Assembly (NCBI GenBank): GCA_950022295.1 | Contig: OX465595.1 | Coordinates: 70,206,770-70,270,769 of the forward strand | Length of the DNA stretch: 64,000 bases | Direction: 5' to 3' | DNA from: Bromus sterilis | Lineage: Eukaryota > Streptophyta > Magnoliopsida > Poales > Poaceae | Part shown: in pieces, positions 1 through 9,944 of the stretch | How the letters are laid out: every line of letters begins with the position of its first letter | How positions within the stretch are numbered: position 1 is the first letter of the stretch | The notes under the pieces: model-generated | What the model was told of the DNA's origin: nothing | The model's input: only the letters and a program-made list of their open reading frames with translations | The model's database searches: none | Translations under genes and position numbers: made by a program

Positions 1-180
1 GTTCGCCGAGATGGGGAATTTTTTCCCTCTTGCAATTTGTTGTTCTCTCCTTTGGTCAGTTGCAGTGCTTCCGGACCGGCGCGTTTCTTGCACTTTCTTT
101 TTAAGAGCGCGGACATGGTTGTCATCCAGCGGAGCCGGTGCTGGTCGCTTCAGGGCATCCAAAGTGCGCTTCAATTTCAC

Positions 181-2411
181 CTAATCTATCTTCTCCTCTG
201 GAGGTGGATTTTTCTTTTTGAAAAAGGCATCCACTTCTCCTTTAGGGATCTTCACGCTTTCCTCATCGCTCCTCTCGTATGGTAACGGCTCAAGAGGCTT
301 GAGAGATGATGGACCATATTGGTATCGCCTCCCACCACTGGTTGTACTCCTAGACGCCGGAGCGACAGCTACTATTTTCCTTTGTTGCTTAAGAGGTGCG
401 GGAGCAGCCGGAGCGGCGGTGGCGGCTCTCTTCTTCTCTTGTTGACGAGGCGAAGGAAGAGACGGGCTGCTCGGACGCGCCGACACAGGCGGAGAAGGAG
501 GCGAAGGAGGAGGCGGAGGAGGAGGCATGCACTGATCAGTCGCCGGAGGAGGAAGCGGAGAAGGAGGCGTGCCTTGATCTCTCGCCGGCGGAGGAGGAGG
601 CGGGCCCTTACTCCCAGAAGGAGGAGGCAGGCCCTTACTCGCCGGAGGAGGAGGAAGAGGCGGAGGCGCCGTCCAGTTCGGAAGCTTGATGAATTCCTTC
701 GGCCATAGACATGAAGTCCTCAGAGCATTCTGCAGGAGATTTTCCCCTTCCCCGGTAGGGTAGTCAAGCTCGATCTCCTCATATCCCTCCATTATTTCAT
801 CGACCATCACAACAGCATAGCCTTGTGGAATCGGATGAAAGTGAAAAGTTCCGTTGGGTCGAGGAGGTGCAACATGGCCGATAGCCACCGTGGGTTTGAA
901 TTGCATCAATTTCTTCTTAAGGTGGAAATCTTGAGACTCCGTGATTTCATCCACGGGGTACCTAGAAGCCGTCAAATCAGGCTGCGCAATGACCTCGGTG
1001 GAAGCCACGCTGCTTCTCCGCTGATATGGCGGGGTAGCTTCTAGGGTAGCTTCTTCAGCTCGATGCCTCTCCTCTAGCGCTTGTACTCTTGCATGCAGGT
1101 TCTGTATTTCGCTTTCCTCCTGTTTCCTCTTCCTCTCCCTGCTTTTGTAACCGCCTGCGTCGGGAAACCCATGCTTCCACGGAAGGGAGCCTGTCGTGCC
1201 TCGTATTCGTCCTGGGCGCTCAGGATTCCCGAGGGCCATTGTGAGCTCGTCGTTCTCTCTGTCGGGAACGAACGTCCATGCCTCCGTTTCGGCGATTAAC
1301 TCCTGAAGCATGGTGATCGGTACTCTCAGTTGTTCGTTCGTCCAAAAGCACTTCCCTGTTTCAGGGTCCAAGGTTCCCCCAACCTCGAAGAACCAATTCC
1401 TTGCACGCTCTGGCCAGTTCAATGTCGCTGGTACGATCCCTTTGTCAAGAAGGTCCTTCTCAGCCTTGTCCCACAACAGTCGGGCTTTGTGGTAGCCACC
1501 TGACCTCGTGCGATGGTGTTTTTTCTTCTTTGCAGCATTTAGTTTGTTTATCGCTGACATCTTCTTACTCTTCTCCGATGTCTTGTGGGCCACAAATGCG
1601 GGCCACTGTTCTCTTATCTTCTCAAATTGGCCGGTGAAGGCTGGAGTCTTCTCTTTATCGACAAACGTTGTTTTTAACTCATTCTTCCACCTCCTGAATA
1701 GCTCTGCCATCTTCTTAAGAGCATGAGTCTTGACCTTTTGCTCTATAACTGGCTTTTCCGGATGCTCCTCTTCCGGTAGGGTGAAATTTGCCTTCAGCGC
1801 GGTCCAAAGATCATCTTTCTGTCTATCGGTGACAAAAGACACTTCAGGGTCTCCGGCCTTCGGCTTATTCCATTGGTGGATGGTGATCGGGATCATGTCC
1901 CTAACAAGAACCCCGCACTGAGCAGAAAATGCATCCTTGGTCCGGCTGGGTTGAATCGGTTGGCCATCTCTATTGATGCTGGTGATCGTGAACCTTTGAT
2001 CCGGGCGCAACTTTTTCTTCGGGCCGCGTCTCGTTACCGAAGTTTGGCTCGATCCGGATACGAAGGGCTAGAAAAGAAGAAAGAAGAGAGTTAATATGTG
2101 TACACAGTCCAAAACAATTAATGCATCAATTAGCTAGTCAGCACAGGCTTAATTATTATATATACCTCGCCGGACTTTCCAACAACTCCTTCCTCTGTTC
2201 GCTCACAGGAGCCATCATAAGCATGTCCTTCCACCACTATTTTCCAATCACCGGAGCCTGCTTCACCCTCTTCTTCCAGACCATCGGTGTCATTCGGAAA
2301 CTGGAAGACATCACATCCTTCCCGGACGATGTCGCCCACCAACAACGGTCCTTCGAAGATGATTTCCCCAAACATCTCTTCATCTTCTAAGTTTCTTTGA
2401 CGATCGTCCAT
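181..2411 (-). CDS. Ptta/En/Spm-type plant transposase-associated protein, two exons
   Basis: This is the second gene of CACTA elements (plant transposase Ptta/En/Spm family), thought to bind the element's DNA and assist TNP2. I join exon 1 (2411-2166, ATG at 2411, 82 codons, acidic) to exon 2 (2067-181). The 98-bp intron has GT at 2165-2164 and AG at 2069-2068, and the junction is phase 0. The product is 710 residues with no internal stop. Just after the junction comes a basic RRGPKKK stretch, then the conserved Ptta core, a coiled coil (around QNLHARVQALEERHRAEE), and a long proline-rich C-terminal segment encoded by GGA-rich DNA at 430-690. Without the upstream exon the frame has no ATG near its 5' end. 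It looks intact, unlike the neighbouring TNP2. The joint is inferred from frame and splice signals. Confidence 0.8.
430..690. repeat. GGA/GGC-rich low-complexity tract within Ptta
   Basis: The tract is purine-rich on the plus strand, with imperfect repeats of ggaggaggaggcg and cgccggaggagg. It encodes the polyproline C-terminal segment of the Ptta protein on the minus strand. Such tracts expand easily by slippage, so the length of this part of the protein probably varies between copies. Confidence 0.8.
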
Positions 2412-2636
2412 AGTTTCTGCAAAATATTAATTACAACATGACACTTAATATACAAACATGATATATATAGCATGGATATATTAGTGTGCCAAACATACAA
2501 GTTTTGCCGAAAAACATGGGGGCATGCGTTGACACCAGTTTTTGGCACGACAATAAATCTATATAAGATGGCGCCCTGAGCCAGACACCCGTGCAACCGA
2601 TGTCAGATGGAAAACGTGACATGACGCCCGGAGCTA

Positions 2637-3333
2637 GACCCCCTCATGTCACGTTTGTCTAGTATCAAAGGATTCAACAAAACCATGTCTTCAACATTAG
2701 GCGAAAGTAAGAGGCGCATGATGGTACGAAGCTCTCCAAAGTTACTTTGGAACGGAGTCCCAGATAGGATAATTTGCTTTTTGATACAAAGTTCAGCAAA
2801 AGCCTTCTGATTATCGCTATTTGGAAGTCCTTTGCTGAAATTCGTACCAAAAAGCGAATTATCCTATCAGGGACTCCGTTCCAAAACAACTTTGGAGAAC
2901 TTCTTACCATCATGACCCGGTTACTTCTGGCTAATGATGAAGCCATGGATTTCTTCAATACTTTCACACAAGGCAACCTCTCGACCCCTCGACCCCCTCA
3001 TGTCACGTTTGTCTAGTATCAAAGGATTCAACAAAACCATGTCTTCAACATTAGGCGAAAGTAAGAGGCGCATGATGGTACGAAGCTCTCCAAAGTTATT
3101 TTGGAACGGAGTACCAGATAGGATAATTCACTTTTTGATACAAAGTTCAGAAAGAGCCTTCCGAATATCGCTATTTGGAAGTCCTTTGCTGAAATTCGTA
3201 CCAAAAAGCGAATTATCCTAACAGGGACTCCGTTCCAAAACAACTTTGGTGAACTTCTTACCATCATGCCCCGGTTACTTCCGGCTAATGATGAAGCCAT
3301 GGATTTCTTCAATACTTCCACACAAGGCAACCT
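2637..3333. repeat. Tandem 354-bp units, each an inverted repeat of a captured SNF2-helicase fragment
   Basis: Two tandem units start at 2637 and 2991. Each holds two arms of about 87 bp in opposite orientation around a loop of about 25 bp, so a transcript could fold into a long hairpin. The plus strand of the right arms encodes KKRIILSGTPFQNNFGEL. The minus strand of the left arm of unit 1 encodes a near copy, QIILSGTPFQSNFGEL. This matches helicase motif III (SGTPxQNN) of SNF2-family ATPases. The block has no other gene structure and looks like a gene fragment captured by the transposon and then duplicated. Which SNF2 gene donated it cannot be told from here. Confidence 0.75.
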
Positions 3334-3455
3334 CTACCCTAGTTCCCGACCATCGACCCCCTCGGTGACCCTCGACCCTCTACCCTAGTTCCCGACCATC
3401 GACCCCTAGGTGACCCTCGACCCTTTACCCTAGTTCCCGACCATCGACTTGGTAA
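3334..3455. repeat. Minisatellite, 45-46 bp unit, about 2.5 copies
   Basis: The unit contains taccctagttcccgaccatc followed by gaccctcgacc and is repeated with small changes (ccccctcggtg, cccctaggtg). It directly follows the second SNF2 hairpin unit. The phrase gacccctcgacccc at the junction of the two hairpin units (around 2984) suggests the minisatellite and the hairpin block were amplified together. Confidence 0.75.
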
Positions 3456-3800
3456 ATTTGGGTGGCCTCGGCGACGCTTTACAAATGGTGTTTTGGCTCT
3501 TGAGAGTCCGGTACTTCTAAAGTTATTCAAATTGCTCAAGTTTGTATACACCATTATTGCAACAATGAATACATAAATCTTTTTTTTTATTTTTCAACAT
3601 TTGTAAAGTACATAAGTATTTTGCAAAATTTAACATTGGCAACATCTAGCATCATCTAGCAACAAAATTTAACATTGGCATCATCTATCAACAAAATTTA
3701 ACATTAGCATCATCTAGCATCATCTAGCAACAAAATTGCATTTAACGTTGCCGCAACAATTCTGTCCCATTTCTAGGTTACAACTACAACCCTATTATTC
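3456..3800. repeat. AT-rich spacer with short catctagcaacaaaattt repeats
   Basis: From about 3630 to 3735 the motif tttaacattggcatcatctagcaacaaaa is repeated about three times with small losses. The rest of the stretch is A/T-rich and has no credible gene. It probably belongs to the CACTA accessory block. Confidence 0.55.
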
Positions 3801-4185
3801 CTTGCTCAAATGGCGTCGACGGGGAAGGAGGCAACGGCGGCGGAACAGCGAAGGGGAGAGGGGAAATCGGGTGAGGGCCTCACAGTGGTGCCCGAGGACG
3901 AGCTCAGGAGGTCAGGGAGGCGCTGGCGGTGAAGAACGACGGAGAGGCCGTGGCGAGGCCGACGGGGCAAGGCAATGCGGACGGCGGCGGGACCAGGCGT
4001 GGTGCTTCCCAGCGGCAACGGCGACGACGGGCGCGGGCGATGGCGACGGCGACGTCGGGGGCGGCGGGCGGCGTCGGGGCAGCCTGACGGCGTCGGTGTC
4101 GTCTCCGGCATCGTCGGTGGCGGCGGGCGGCGTCGGGGCAGCCTGACGGCGTCGGTGTCGTCTCCGGCGTCGTCGGGGCCGAATG
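3800..4185. repeat. GC-rich block with a 63-bp tandem duplication
   Basis: This is very GC-rich DNA (cggcggcg-type runs). A segment starting near 4057 (ggcggcgggcggcgtcgggg) recurs about 63 bp later, near 4120, almost unchanged. Several reading frames stay open on both strands, as expected from composition, and none resembles a known protein. GC-rich leaders next to subterminal repeats are common at CACTA ends. Confidence 0.6.
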
Positions 4186-4236
4186 GCGAGATGAGGAACC
4201 GAAAATTTACAAGTGCTACTTATATACCCACAGCAA

Positions 4237-4470
4237 TTGTCCCGGTTCGTAGAACCAACCGGGACCAATGCCCCCCTTTCGTTCCGGTTGGTGCCACCAA
4301 CCGGGACCAAAGGTCTCTAATCAGCAGCCCAAAGGGCGGGAAACAGCGACCTTTGGTCCCGGTTGGTGCCACCAACCGGAAACAAAGGTGGGCATTGGTT
4401 CCGGTTGGTACTATGAACCGGTACCAATTCCATCCTTTCGATCCGGTTGGTGCCACCAACCGGAAACAAA
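4237..4470. repeat. CACTA subterminal-type inverted repeats (ccggttggtgccaccaaccgg)
   Basis: About five copies of a short palindrome built from ccggttggtgccaccaaccgg lie in alternating arms, separated by 25-40 bp. Such subterminal repeats are where CACTA transposase-associated proteins bind in En/Spm-type elements. They resemble the array at 9945-10215 but have a different loop, so they may belong to a different CACTA end. Confidence 0.65.
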
Positions 4471-4501
4471 GGCCTTGCGCCGCGGTGCGGTGGGATGTTA
4501 T

Positions 4502-4543
4502 GTCCCACCTCGCTAGTCGACGGAGATCCAGAGCGGTTTATAA
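4502..4543 (+). promoter_or_regulatory. U6-type (Pol III) snRNA promoter: USE plus TATA, 24-bp spacing
   Basis: The upstream sequence element GTCCCACCTCG is at 4502-4512 and the TATA box TTTATAA is at 4537-4543, 24 bp apart. Plant U-snRNA genes use USE (RTCCCACATCG) and TATA, and the spacing chooses the polymerase: about 24 bp gives Pol III, about 10 bp more gives Pol II. As I recall it, the wheat U6 promoter has the same CCTCG form of USE and the same spacing. An AGCCCA at 4326-4331 fits the monocot MSP consensus RGCCCR but lies rather far upstream. Confidence 0.65.
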
Positions 4544-4566
4544 GCGCTGCTGCGTGTACCGTCTCG

Positions 4567-4713
4567 AGCTCCTCTCAACTGCAGGCTTTCGGGCCTAATC
4601 TGTCACTCCTTGCCGATGGGCCTATTGGGCCTGCTGCGGGCCTGAATCCTGGCCCATGGTTGGGTTTCTAGTCGTATTCCGGCCGTTGTGGCCTAGTAGG
4701 TGGCATTTTTTTT
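4567..4713 (+). ncRNA. Putative Pol III small RNA downstream of the U6-type promoter
   Basis: The start is set 23 bp after the TATA box, as in U6 genes. The first run of four or more T is the T8 at 4706-4713, an ideal Pol III terminator, giving a transcript of about 140-145 nt. The sequence is not U6, U3 or another snRNA I know. It contains several GGCC-based self-complementary stretches, for example GGGCC-TGAATCCT-GGCCC near 4640-4660 and AGGC-tttcgg-GCCT near 4582, so it could fold. No protein frame is implied. The call rests on promoter geometry and terminator position only. Confidence 0.35.
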
Positions 4714-5284
4714 CCTTTTTTCTCGTTTTTTTTCTTTATTTAATTTTTTTCCTTTTTTCCAGTTTTTTTCTTTTCTTTTTTGCTTTATTTAATTTATTTT
4801 GTTTCTACTTACAACAAAATATTTTATGAAAATTCTTTTTGCTTTTAATGTTTTGAACAGAAAATACTTTGATAATTTTAGTTGCATAAATTTTATATAA
4901 TTTTAGTTTCAATAATACTAGAAATTCACCGCCGTTTATAAAAGCTTTTGTTTCTTAGAAAATTGGTTTATAAAAGCTTTTGTTGCTTATAAAATCTTAG
5001 AAATTCACGTCCGTGAATGTGCCTTCGGGGCGCTCGCAGACGCCGTGGTAGCGGTGGTGGATTCGACGGCGGGGCGGCATGGTGGCGGTGCCGCGGAAGG
5101 GGAAGACTTCGCGAGAAGAGAAATAGTGGAGGTTGGCTTTGCGCGTGATTTTAACCTCACCCGGGTCTGAATTCCACCAATCAGGAAGAAGTACACGGAT
5201 CGCGTGTTTCTTTTAAGCGCTTGTGAGTCGTTGGATCCGGCTTGTGAGTCGTTGGATCTGGAAACCGTCCTGTACACAGTTAAG
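4714..5284. other. T-rich tract, then AT-rich DNA and a short GC-rich block
   Basis: A T/C-rich run (4714-4810) is followed by AT-rich DNA with a near-direct repeat of tttataaaagcttttgtt at about 4935 and 4968. A GC-rich piece follows at 5010-5130, then a direct repeat of cttgtgagtcgttggatc near 5220-5255. I see no gene. It is probably CACTA non-coding DNA. Confidence 0.5.
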
Positions 5285-5350
5285 GTCTCGCGCTAGTACC
5301 GGTTTGTGCTAGCAACCGGGGCTAAAGAGGCACACGACCCCTATATATAG
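5285..5350. repeat. CACTA-like subterminal repeat next to a TATA box
   Basis: The palindromic motif ctagtaccggtttgtgctag and then gcaaccggggctaaag are followed by ctatatatag at 5342-5351. The same arrangement, subterminal repeat beside TATATATA, occurs at the other end near 9929-9980. This may therefore mark a second CACTA terminus, with CGCTAGTA near 5291 as a candidate tip. No matching target duplication is visible. Confidence 0.35.
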
Positions 5351-5384
5351 CCCACCTCTCGGACACTCGGTGTGTACGAATTCA

Positions 5385-5650
5385 AATCATTCGGATTGGC
5401 CTGCATACACCCAACGGTATATTTTATGTGCGGGCACTCACGAGCCACAGTTGGGCTGTATGCAGGCGAAACCGTGTGTTTAGTTGATATATCTAGAAAT
5501 CCTTCAGTTCATCGACCAAATACAAATCATTCGGATTCCCTGCATACAACCCGACGGTGCATTTGATATGCGGGGACTCACGAGCCATAGTCGGGCTGTA
5601 TGCAGGAGAACCGTGTGTTTTGTTGATCTATCTACAAAGGGATTTCATTT
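5385..5650. repeat. Two tandem hairpin repeats of about 137 bp with covarying stem
   Basis: Each unit runs from aaatcattcggatt through a 17-bp inverted repeat (cctgcataca... with ...tgtatgcagg) around a loop of about 34 nt containing actcacgagcca. The stem pair reads cccAac/gtTggg in unit 1 and cccGac/gtCggg in unit 2, a compensated change. The block lies just downstream of the TNP2 gene on its strand, in the position of its 3' untranslated region. Confidence 0.65.
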
Positions 5651-5746
5651 TTTTGAACTTATTTGAACTCCAGAATTTTTGTGTGTTCAAAATGAACCAT
5701 TCAAAGCCACATCATCAATTTTCAACCCTTCCGACTTCATCTGTCT

Positions 5747-8700
5747 TCACTTTTTCTTCGCTTGTGTTCTTTGCTTATCGCGCTGTAATCATGGATATTC
5801 TTCATCGCTTAACAGGGTGCTTGGATCAGCCTTGACTTTGAAGGGAGGAATTTCATGAAACTTTTCATAATCTTCAGACATGTCCGTCTTGCCCACTAAT
5901 CCCATGATGTCTCTTTTTCTTGAAAGAACTATGTGGCGCTTTGGCTCATAGTATGATGTATTCGCTTCCATATCTTTTCTTTTTCTCGGTTTGGTACACA
6001 TGTCCTTCACATAGAAAACCTGCTCCATATCATGTCCGTAGTCAAGTTCCCATATGTCCACTATGTAACCACAATATGTATCCTTTCCCCACTTGGTTGC
6101 TTCATCAAAGCGGACACCACTTTTTTGGTTGGTGCTCTTTTGATCTTGGGCGATCGTCTAAAATGTATTCCCATTTATCTCGTATCCTTTGTAAGTCAAT
6201 ACAGTTGAAGATGGTCCCCTGGACAACGAGAACAGCTCATCAGAAACAGTGTTGTCACCTCTGACACGTGTTTCCAACCAATTGCCGAAAGTCCTGATGT
6301 GTTCATGTCTAATCCAGTCGTCACACTCCTCCGGGTGTTTGGAGCGCAGACTATTCTTGTGTTCATCGACATACGGGGCCACCAAGATAGAGTTCTGTAG
6401 AACTGTGTAGTGTGCTTGAGACCAAGAATGTCCGTCCCTGCATATTATTGAGTCCCTTCCAATCGTGCCTTTTCCAGTCAGTCTCCCCTCATACCGCGAT
6501 TCAGGTAGACCAATCTTCTTAAGGCCAGGAATGAAGTCGACACAAAACCCAATGACATCCTCTGTTTGATGGCCCATGGAGATGCTTCCTTCTGGCCTAG
6601 CGTGGTTACAGACATATTTCTTTAGAACTCCCATGAACCTCTCAAAGGGGAACTTATTGTGTAGAAATACGGGGCCCAGAATGAAAATCTCGTCGACTAG
6701 ATGAACTAGGACATGCGTCATGATATTGAAGAAGGATGGTGGGAACACCAGCTCGAAACTGACAAGGCATTGCGCCACATCACTCCTTAGCCTTGGTAGG
6801 ATTTCTGGATTGATCACCTTCTGAGAGATTGCATTGAGGAATGCACATAGCTTAACAATGGCTAATCGAACGTTTTCCGGTAGAAGCCCCCTCAATGCAA
6901 TCGGAAGAAGTTGTGTCATAATCACGTGGCAGTCATGAGACTTTAGGTTCTGAAACTTTTTCTCGGCCATATTTATTATTCCCTTTATATTCGACGAGAA
7001 GCCAGACGGGACCTTCATAGTGAGCAGGCATTCAAAGAAGATTTCCTTCTCTTCTTTGGTAAGAGCGTAGCTGGCAGGACCTTCATACTGCTTTGGAGGC
7101 ATGCCGTCTTTTTCGTGCAAACGTTGCAAGTCCTCCCGTGCCTCCGGTGTATCTTTTGTCTTCCCATACACGCCCAAGAAGCCTAGCAGGTTCACGCAAA
7201 GGTTCTTCGTCACGTGCATCACGTCGATTGAAGAGCGGACATCTAGGTGTTTCCAGTAGGGTAGGTCCCAAAATATAGATTTCTTCTTCCACATGGGTGT
7301 GCGTCCCTCGTCATCATTCGAAACAGATAGTCCGCCGGGACCCTTTCCAAATATTACGTGTAAATCATTGACCATAGCAAGTATGTGATCACCGGTACGC
7401 ATGGCGGGCTTCTTCCGGTGATCTACCTCGCCTTTGAAATGCTTGCCTTTCTTACGACATTGATGGTTGGTCGGAAGAAATCGACGATGCCCCAGGTACA
7501 CATTCTTCCTGCATTTGTCCAGGTATATACTTTCGGTGTCAGCTAAACAGTGCGTGCATGCGTGGTATCCCTTGTTTTTCTGTCCTGAAAGGTTACTAAG
7601 AGCAGGCCAATCATTGATGGTTACAAACAGCAACGCATGCAGGTCAAATTCGTCCTGTTTGTGCTCATCCCACACATGTACACCGTTTACATTCCACAGC
7701 TGTAAAAGTTCTTCAACTAATGGCCTTAGGTACACATCAATGTCGTTGCCGGGTTGCTTAGGGCCTTGGATGAGAACTGGCATCATAATGAACTTCCGCT
7801 TCATGCACACCCAAGGAGGAAGGTTATACATACATAGAGTCACGGGCCAGGTGTTGTGATTGCTCCTCTGCTCCCCGAAAGGATTAATGCCATCCGCGCT
7901 TAAACCAAACCATACGTTCCTTGGGTCATCTCCAAACTCAGCCCTGTACTTTCTCTCAATTTTTCTCCACTGCGACCCATCAGCGGGGTGTCTCAAATTC
8001 CCGTCTTTCTTACGGTCTTCATTGTGCCATCGCATCAACTTGGCATGCTCTTTGTTCATGAACAGACATTTCAACCATGGTATTATAGGAGCATACCATA
8101 TCACTTTGGCAGGAACCCTCTTCCTAGGGGGCTCGCCGTCAACATCACCAGGGTCATCTCGTCTGATCTTATACCGCAATGCACCGCATACCGGGCATGC
8201 GTTCAAATCCTCGTATGCACCGCGGTAGAGGATGCAGTCATTAGGGCATGCATGTATCTTCTGCACCTCCAATCCTAGAGGGCATACGACCTTCTTTGCT
8301 GCGTATGTACTGTCGGGCAATTCGTTATCCTTTGGAAGCCTCTTCCTAAATATTTTCAGTACATCCTCAAATCCCTTCTCAGGTATACCATACTTTGCCT
8401 TCCACTGCAGCAATTCCAGTACAATATCGAGCTTTGTGTTGCCATCTTCGCAATTGGGGTACAACCCTTTTTTCTGATCCTCTAACATCCGATCGAACTT
8501 CAGCTTATCCTTTTCACTTTCACACTGTCTCCTTGCATCAACAATGACCCGGCGGAGATCATCATCGGGCACATCGTCCGTTTCCTCTTGATCTTCAGCT
8601 TCCCCCGTTGCGGCATCACCGTATTCAGGGGGCACATAGTTGTCATCGTACTCTTCTTCTTCACCGTATTCCATCGTAACCCCTATTTCTCCGTGCTTGG

Positions 8701-8911
8701 TCCAAACATTATAGTGTGGCATGAATCCCTTATAAAGCAGGTGGGCGTGAATGGTTTTCCAGTCAGAGTAAGACTTCGTATTCCCACATATAGAGCATGG
8801 ACAACACATAAAGCCATTCTGCTTGTTTGCCTCAGCCACTTAGAGAAAATCATGCACGCCCTCAATGTACTCGGAGGTGTGTCTGTCACCATACATCCAT
8901 TGCCGGTTCAT
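5747..8911 (-). pseudogene. TNP2-type CACTA transposase, inactivated by nonsense codons
   Basis: This is the catalytic transposase of CACTA elements. Order: N-terminal Transpos_assoc-type domain (CCPCSICGNTKSYSDW), an acidic linker, a zinc-like CPNDC...CPVC segment, the Transposase_21 core (ADGINPFGEQ, PPWVCMKRKFIMMPVLIQG), a DUF4218-like region (NAISQKVINPE..., ARPEGSI) and a DUF4216-like tail (VDIWELDYGHDMEQVF). The natural start is ATG at 8911 (MNRQWMYGDRHTSEYI). In-frame stops occur at 8842-8840 (TAA), 6160-6158 (TAG) and 5791-5789 (TGA, where a Trp is expected). The likely original stop is TGA at 5749-5747. The middle 893 residues are open without frameshift. The damage is therefore point nonsense mutations only, typical of a fairly young but dead copy. 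Confidence 0.88.
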
Positions 8912-9077
8912 CTACATGCATTAAGTGTGTCAAAAACCATTACAGAACATCATGAATATATAAGTGACCAAATTAATAGAAGTTCATCATCACATTAAAA
9001 CCAAAGTACATACATAGTTCTCATTGAACAACATATATATAGCTCTCCAGAGCATCTAATTAAACCATACATTGAAA

Positions 9078-9546
9078 TTATGTAAAACATTTCAATGCAA
9101 CAACAAATGCGATCATAATCGCAACCAAGGTAACAATTGATCCAACGACATAATGATACCAAGCCTCGCTATGAATGGCATATTTTCTAAACTTTCTAAT
9201 CTTCAAGCGCATTGCATCCATCTTGATCTTGTGACCTTCTACGACATCCGCAATATGCAACTCCAATATCATATTCTCTTCTTCAAATCTTTTCTTCTCT
9301 TCTTCAAATCTTTTTAATTTTTCTTTTAAATACTCGTTTTCTTCTTCAACTAAATTTAACCTCTCGACAAGAGGGTCGTATGTAATATCCGATTCACATA
9401 CCTCCTAGATAAATACATCTATGTCAAGTTGGTGTCGGCATAATTACCATAAACACTAAATGAAACAAATAGTTATAAAAGATAATATATACCACATCTG
9501 AATCATAGAGAGGACGAGGGCCGACGGGGGCGGATACCAAAACCAT
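9078..9546 (-). CDS. Small CACTA-encoded coiled-coil protein with C-terminal membrane segment, two exons
   Basis: I join exon 1 (9546-9493, 18 codons, ATG at 9546) to exon 2 (9404-9078). The 88-bp intron has GT at 9492-9491 and AG at 9406-9405, and the junction is phase 0. The product is 126 residues. Residues about 30-65 form a charged coiled coil (NLVEEENEYLKEKLKRFEEE). A basic stretch follows (KMDAMRLKIRKFRK), and the last 25 or so residues are hydrophobic (VGSIVTLVAIMIAFVVALK), a likely tail anchor. I recall similar C-termini in many Triticeae CACTA elements annotated only as hypothetical. The function is unknown. It lies between the TNP2 gene and the 5' terminus, on the same strand. Confidence 0.65.
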
Positions 9547-9928
9547 CGCGCTATATAATAACAAGAAATAATACAAGTAAGAAAATTAGAAAATTATCTA
9601 TCTAATCATACAAGTAAGAATTGTTTTCTTTTATAAAGAAGATAAGAACAAGAGGCTCACCACGGTGGTGCCGGCGACGAGATCGGCGCGGGCGATCGAC
9701 GGTGGTGAAGACGGGGATGGGACGTGACGGACCGCTAAATCTGGACTAATCTTAAGAAAAATGCAGCTTGGAAGTCGAGTTTGGAGAGGAGAAAGCTTAA
9801 GTAGTGTGGCTCGGGCATTTCATCGAACACCTCATGTGCATAAGAGGTTTGCTAGAGCACCACAAAGCCCTCTCCTCGCCGGCCAGGAAAAAACAGAGCA
9901 GTGGAGTGCTCTGTTCGCGGGCGAGGGG

Positions 9929-9936
9929 TATATATA
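9929..9936 (-). promoter_or_regulatory. TATA box of the CACTA 5' end
   Basis: TATATATA lies between the subterminal repeats (from 9945) and the first exon of the small coiled-coil gene (ATG at 9546). This is the expected place for the promoter of the minus-strand element genes. The 9547-9928 interval between them is a leader with no other feature that I recognise. Confidence 0.5.
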
Positions 9937-9944
9937 GCGAAATC

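Noticed and set aside
319..708. Arginine-rich frame opposite the Ptta proline-rich region
   Set aside because: It is the complement of a GGA-rich tract on the opposite strand of a real gene.
4485..4510. Inverted GGTGGGA...TCCCACC suggesting a divergent second USE
   Set aside because: Only the plus-strand copy is followed by CTCG and by a TATA box at proper spacing.
3736..4598. Long overlapping frames on both strands in GC-rich DNA
   Set aside because: Arginine/glycine/alanine runs follow from composition and a 63-bp duplication; no domain is seen.
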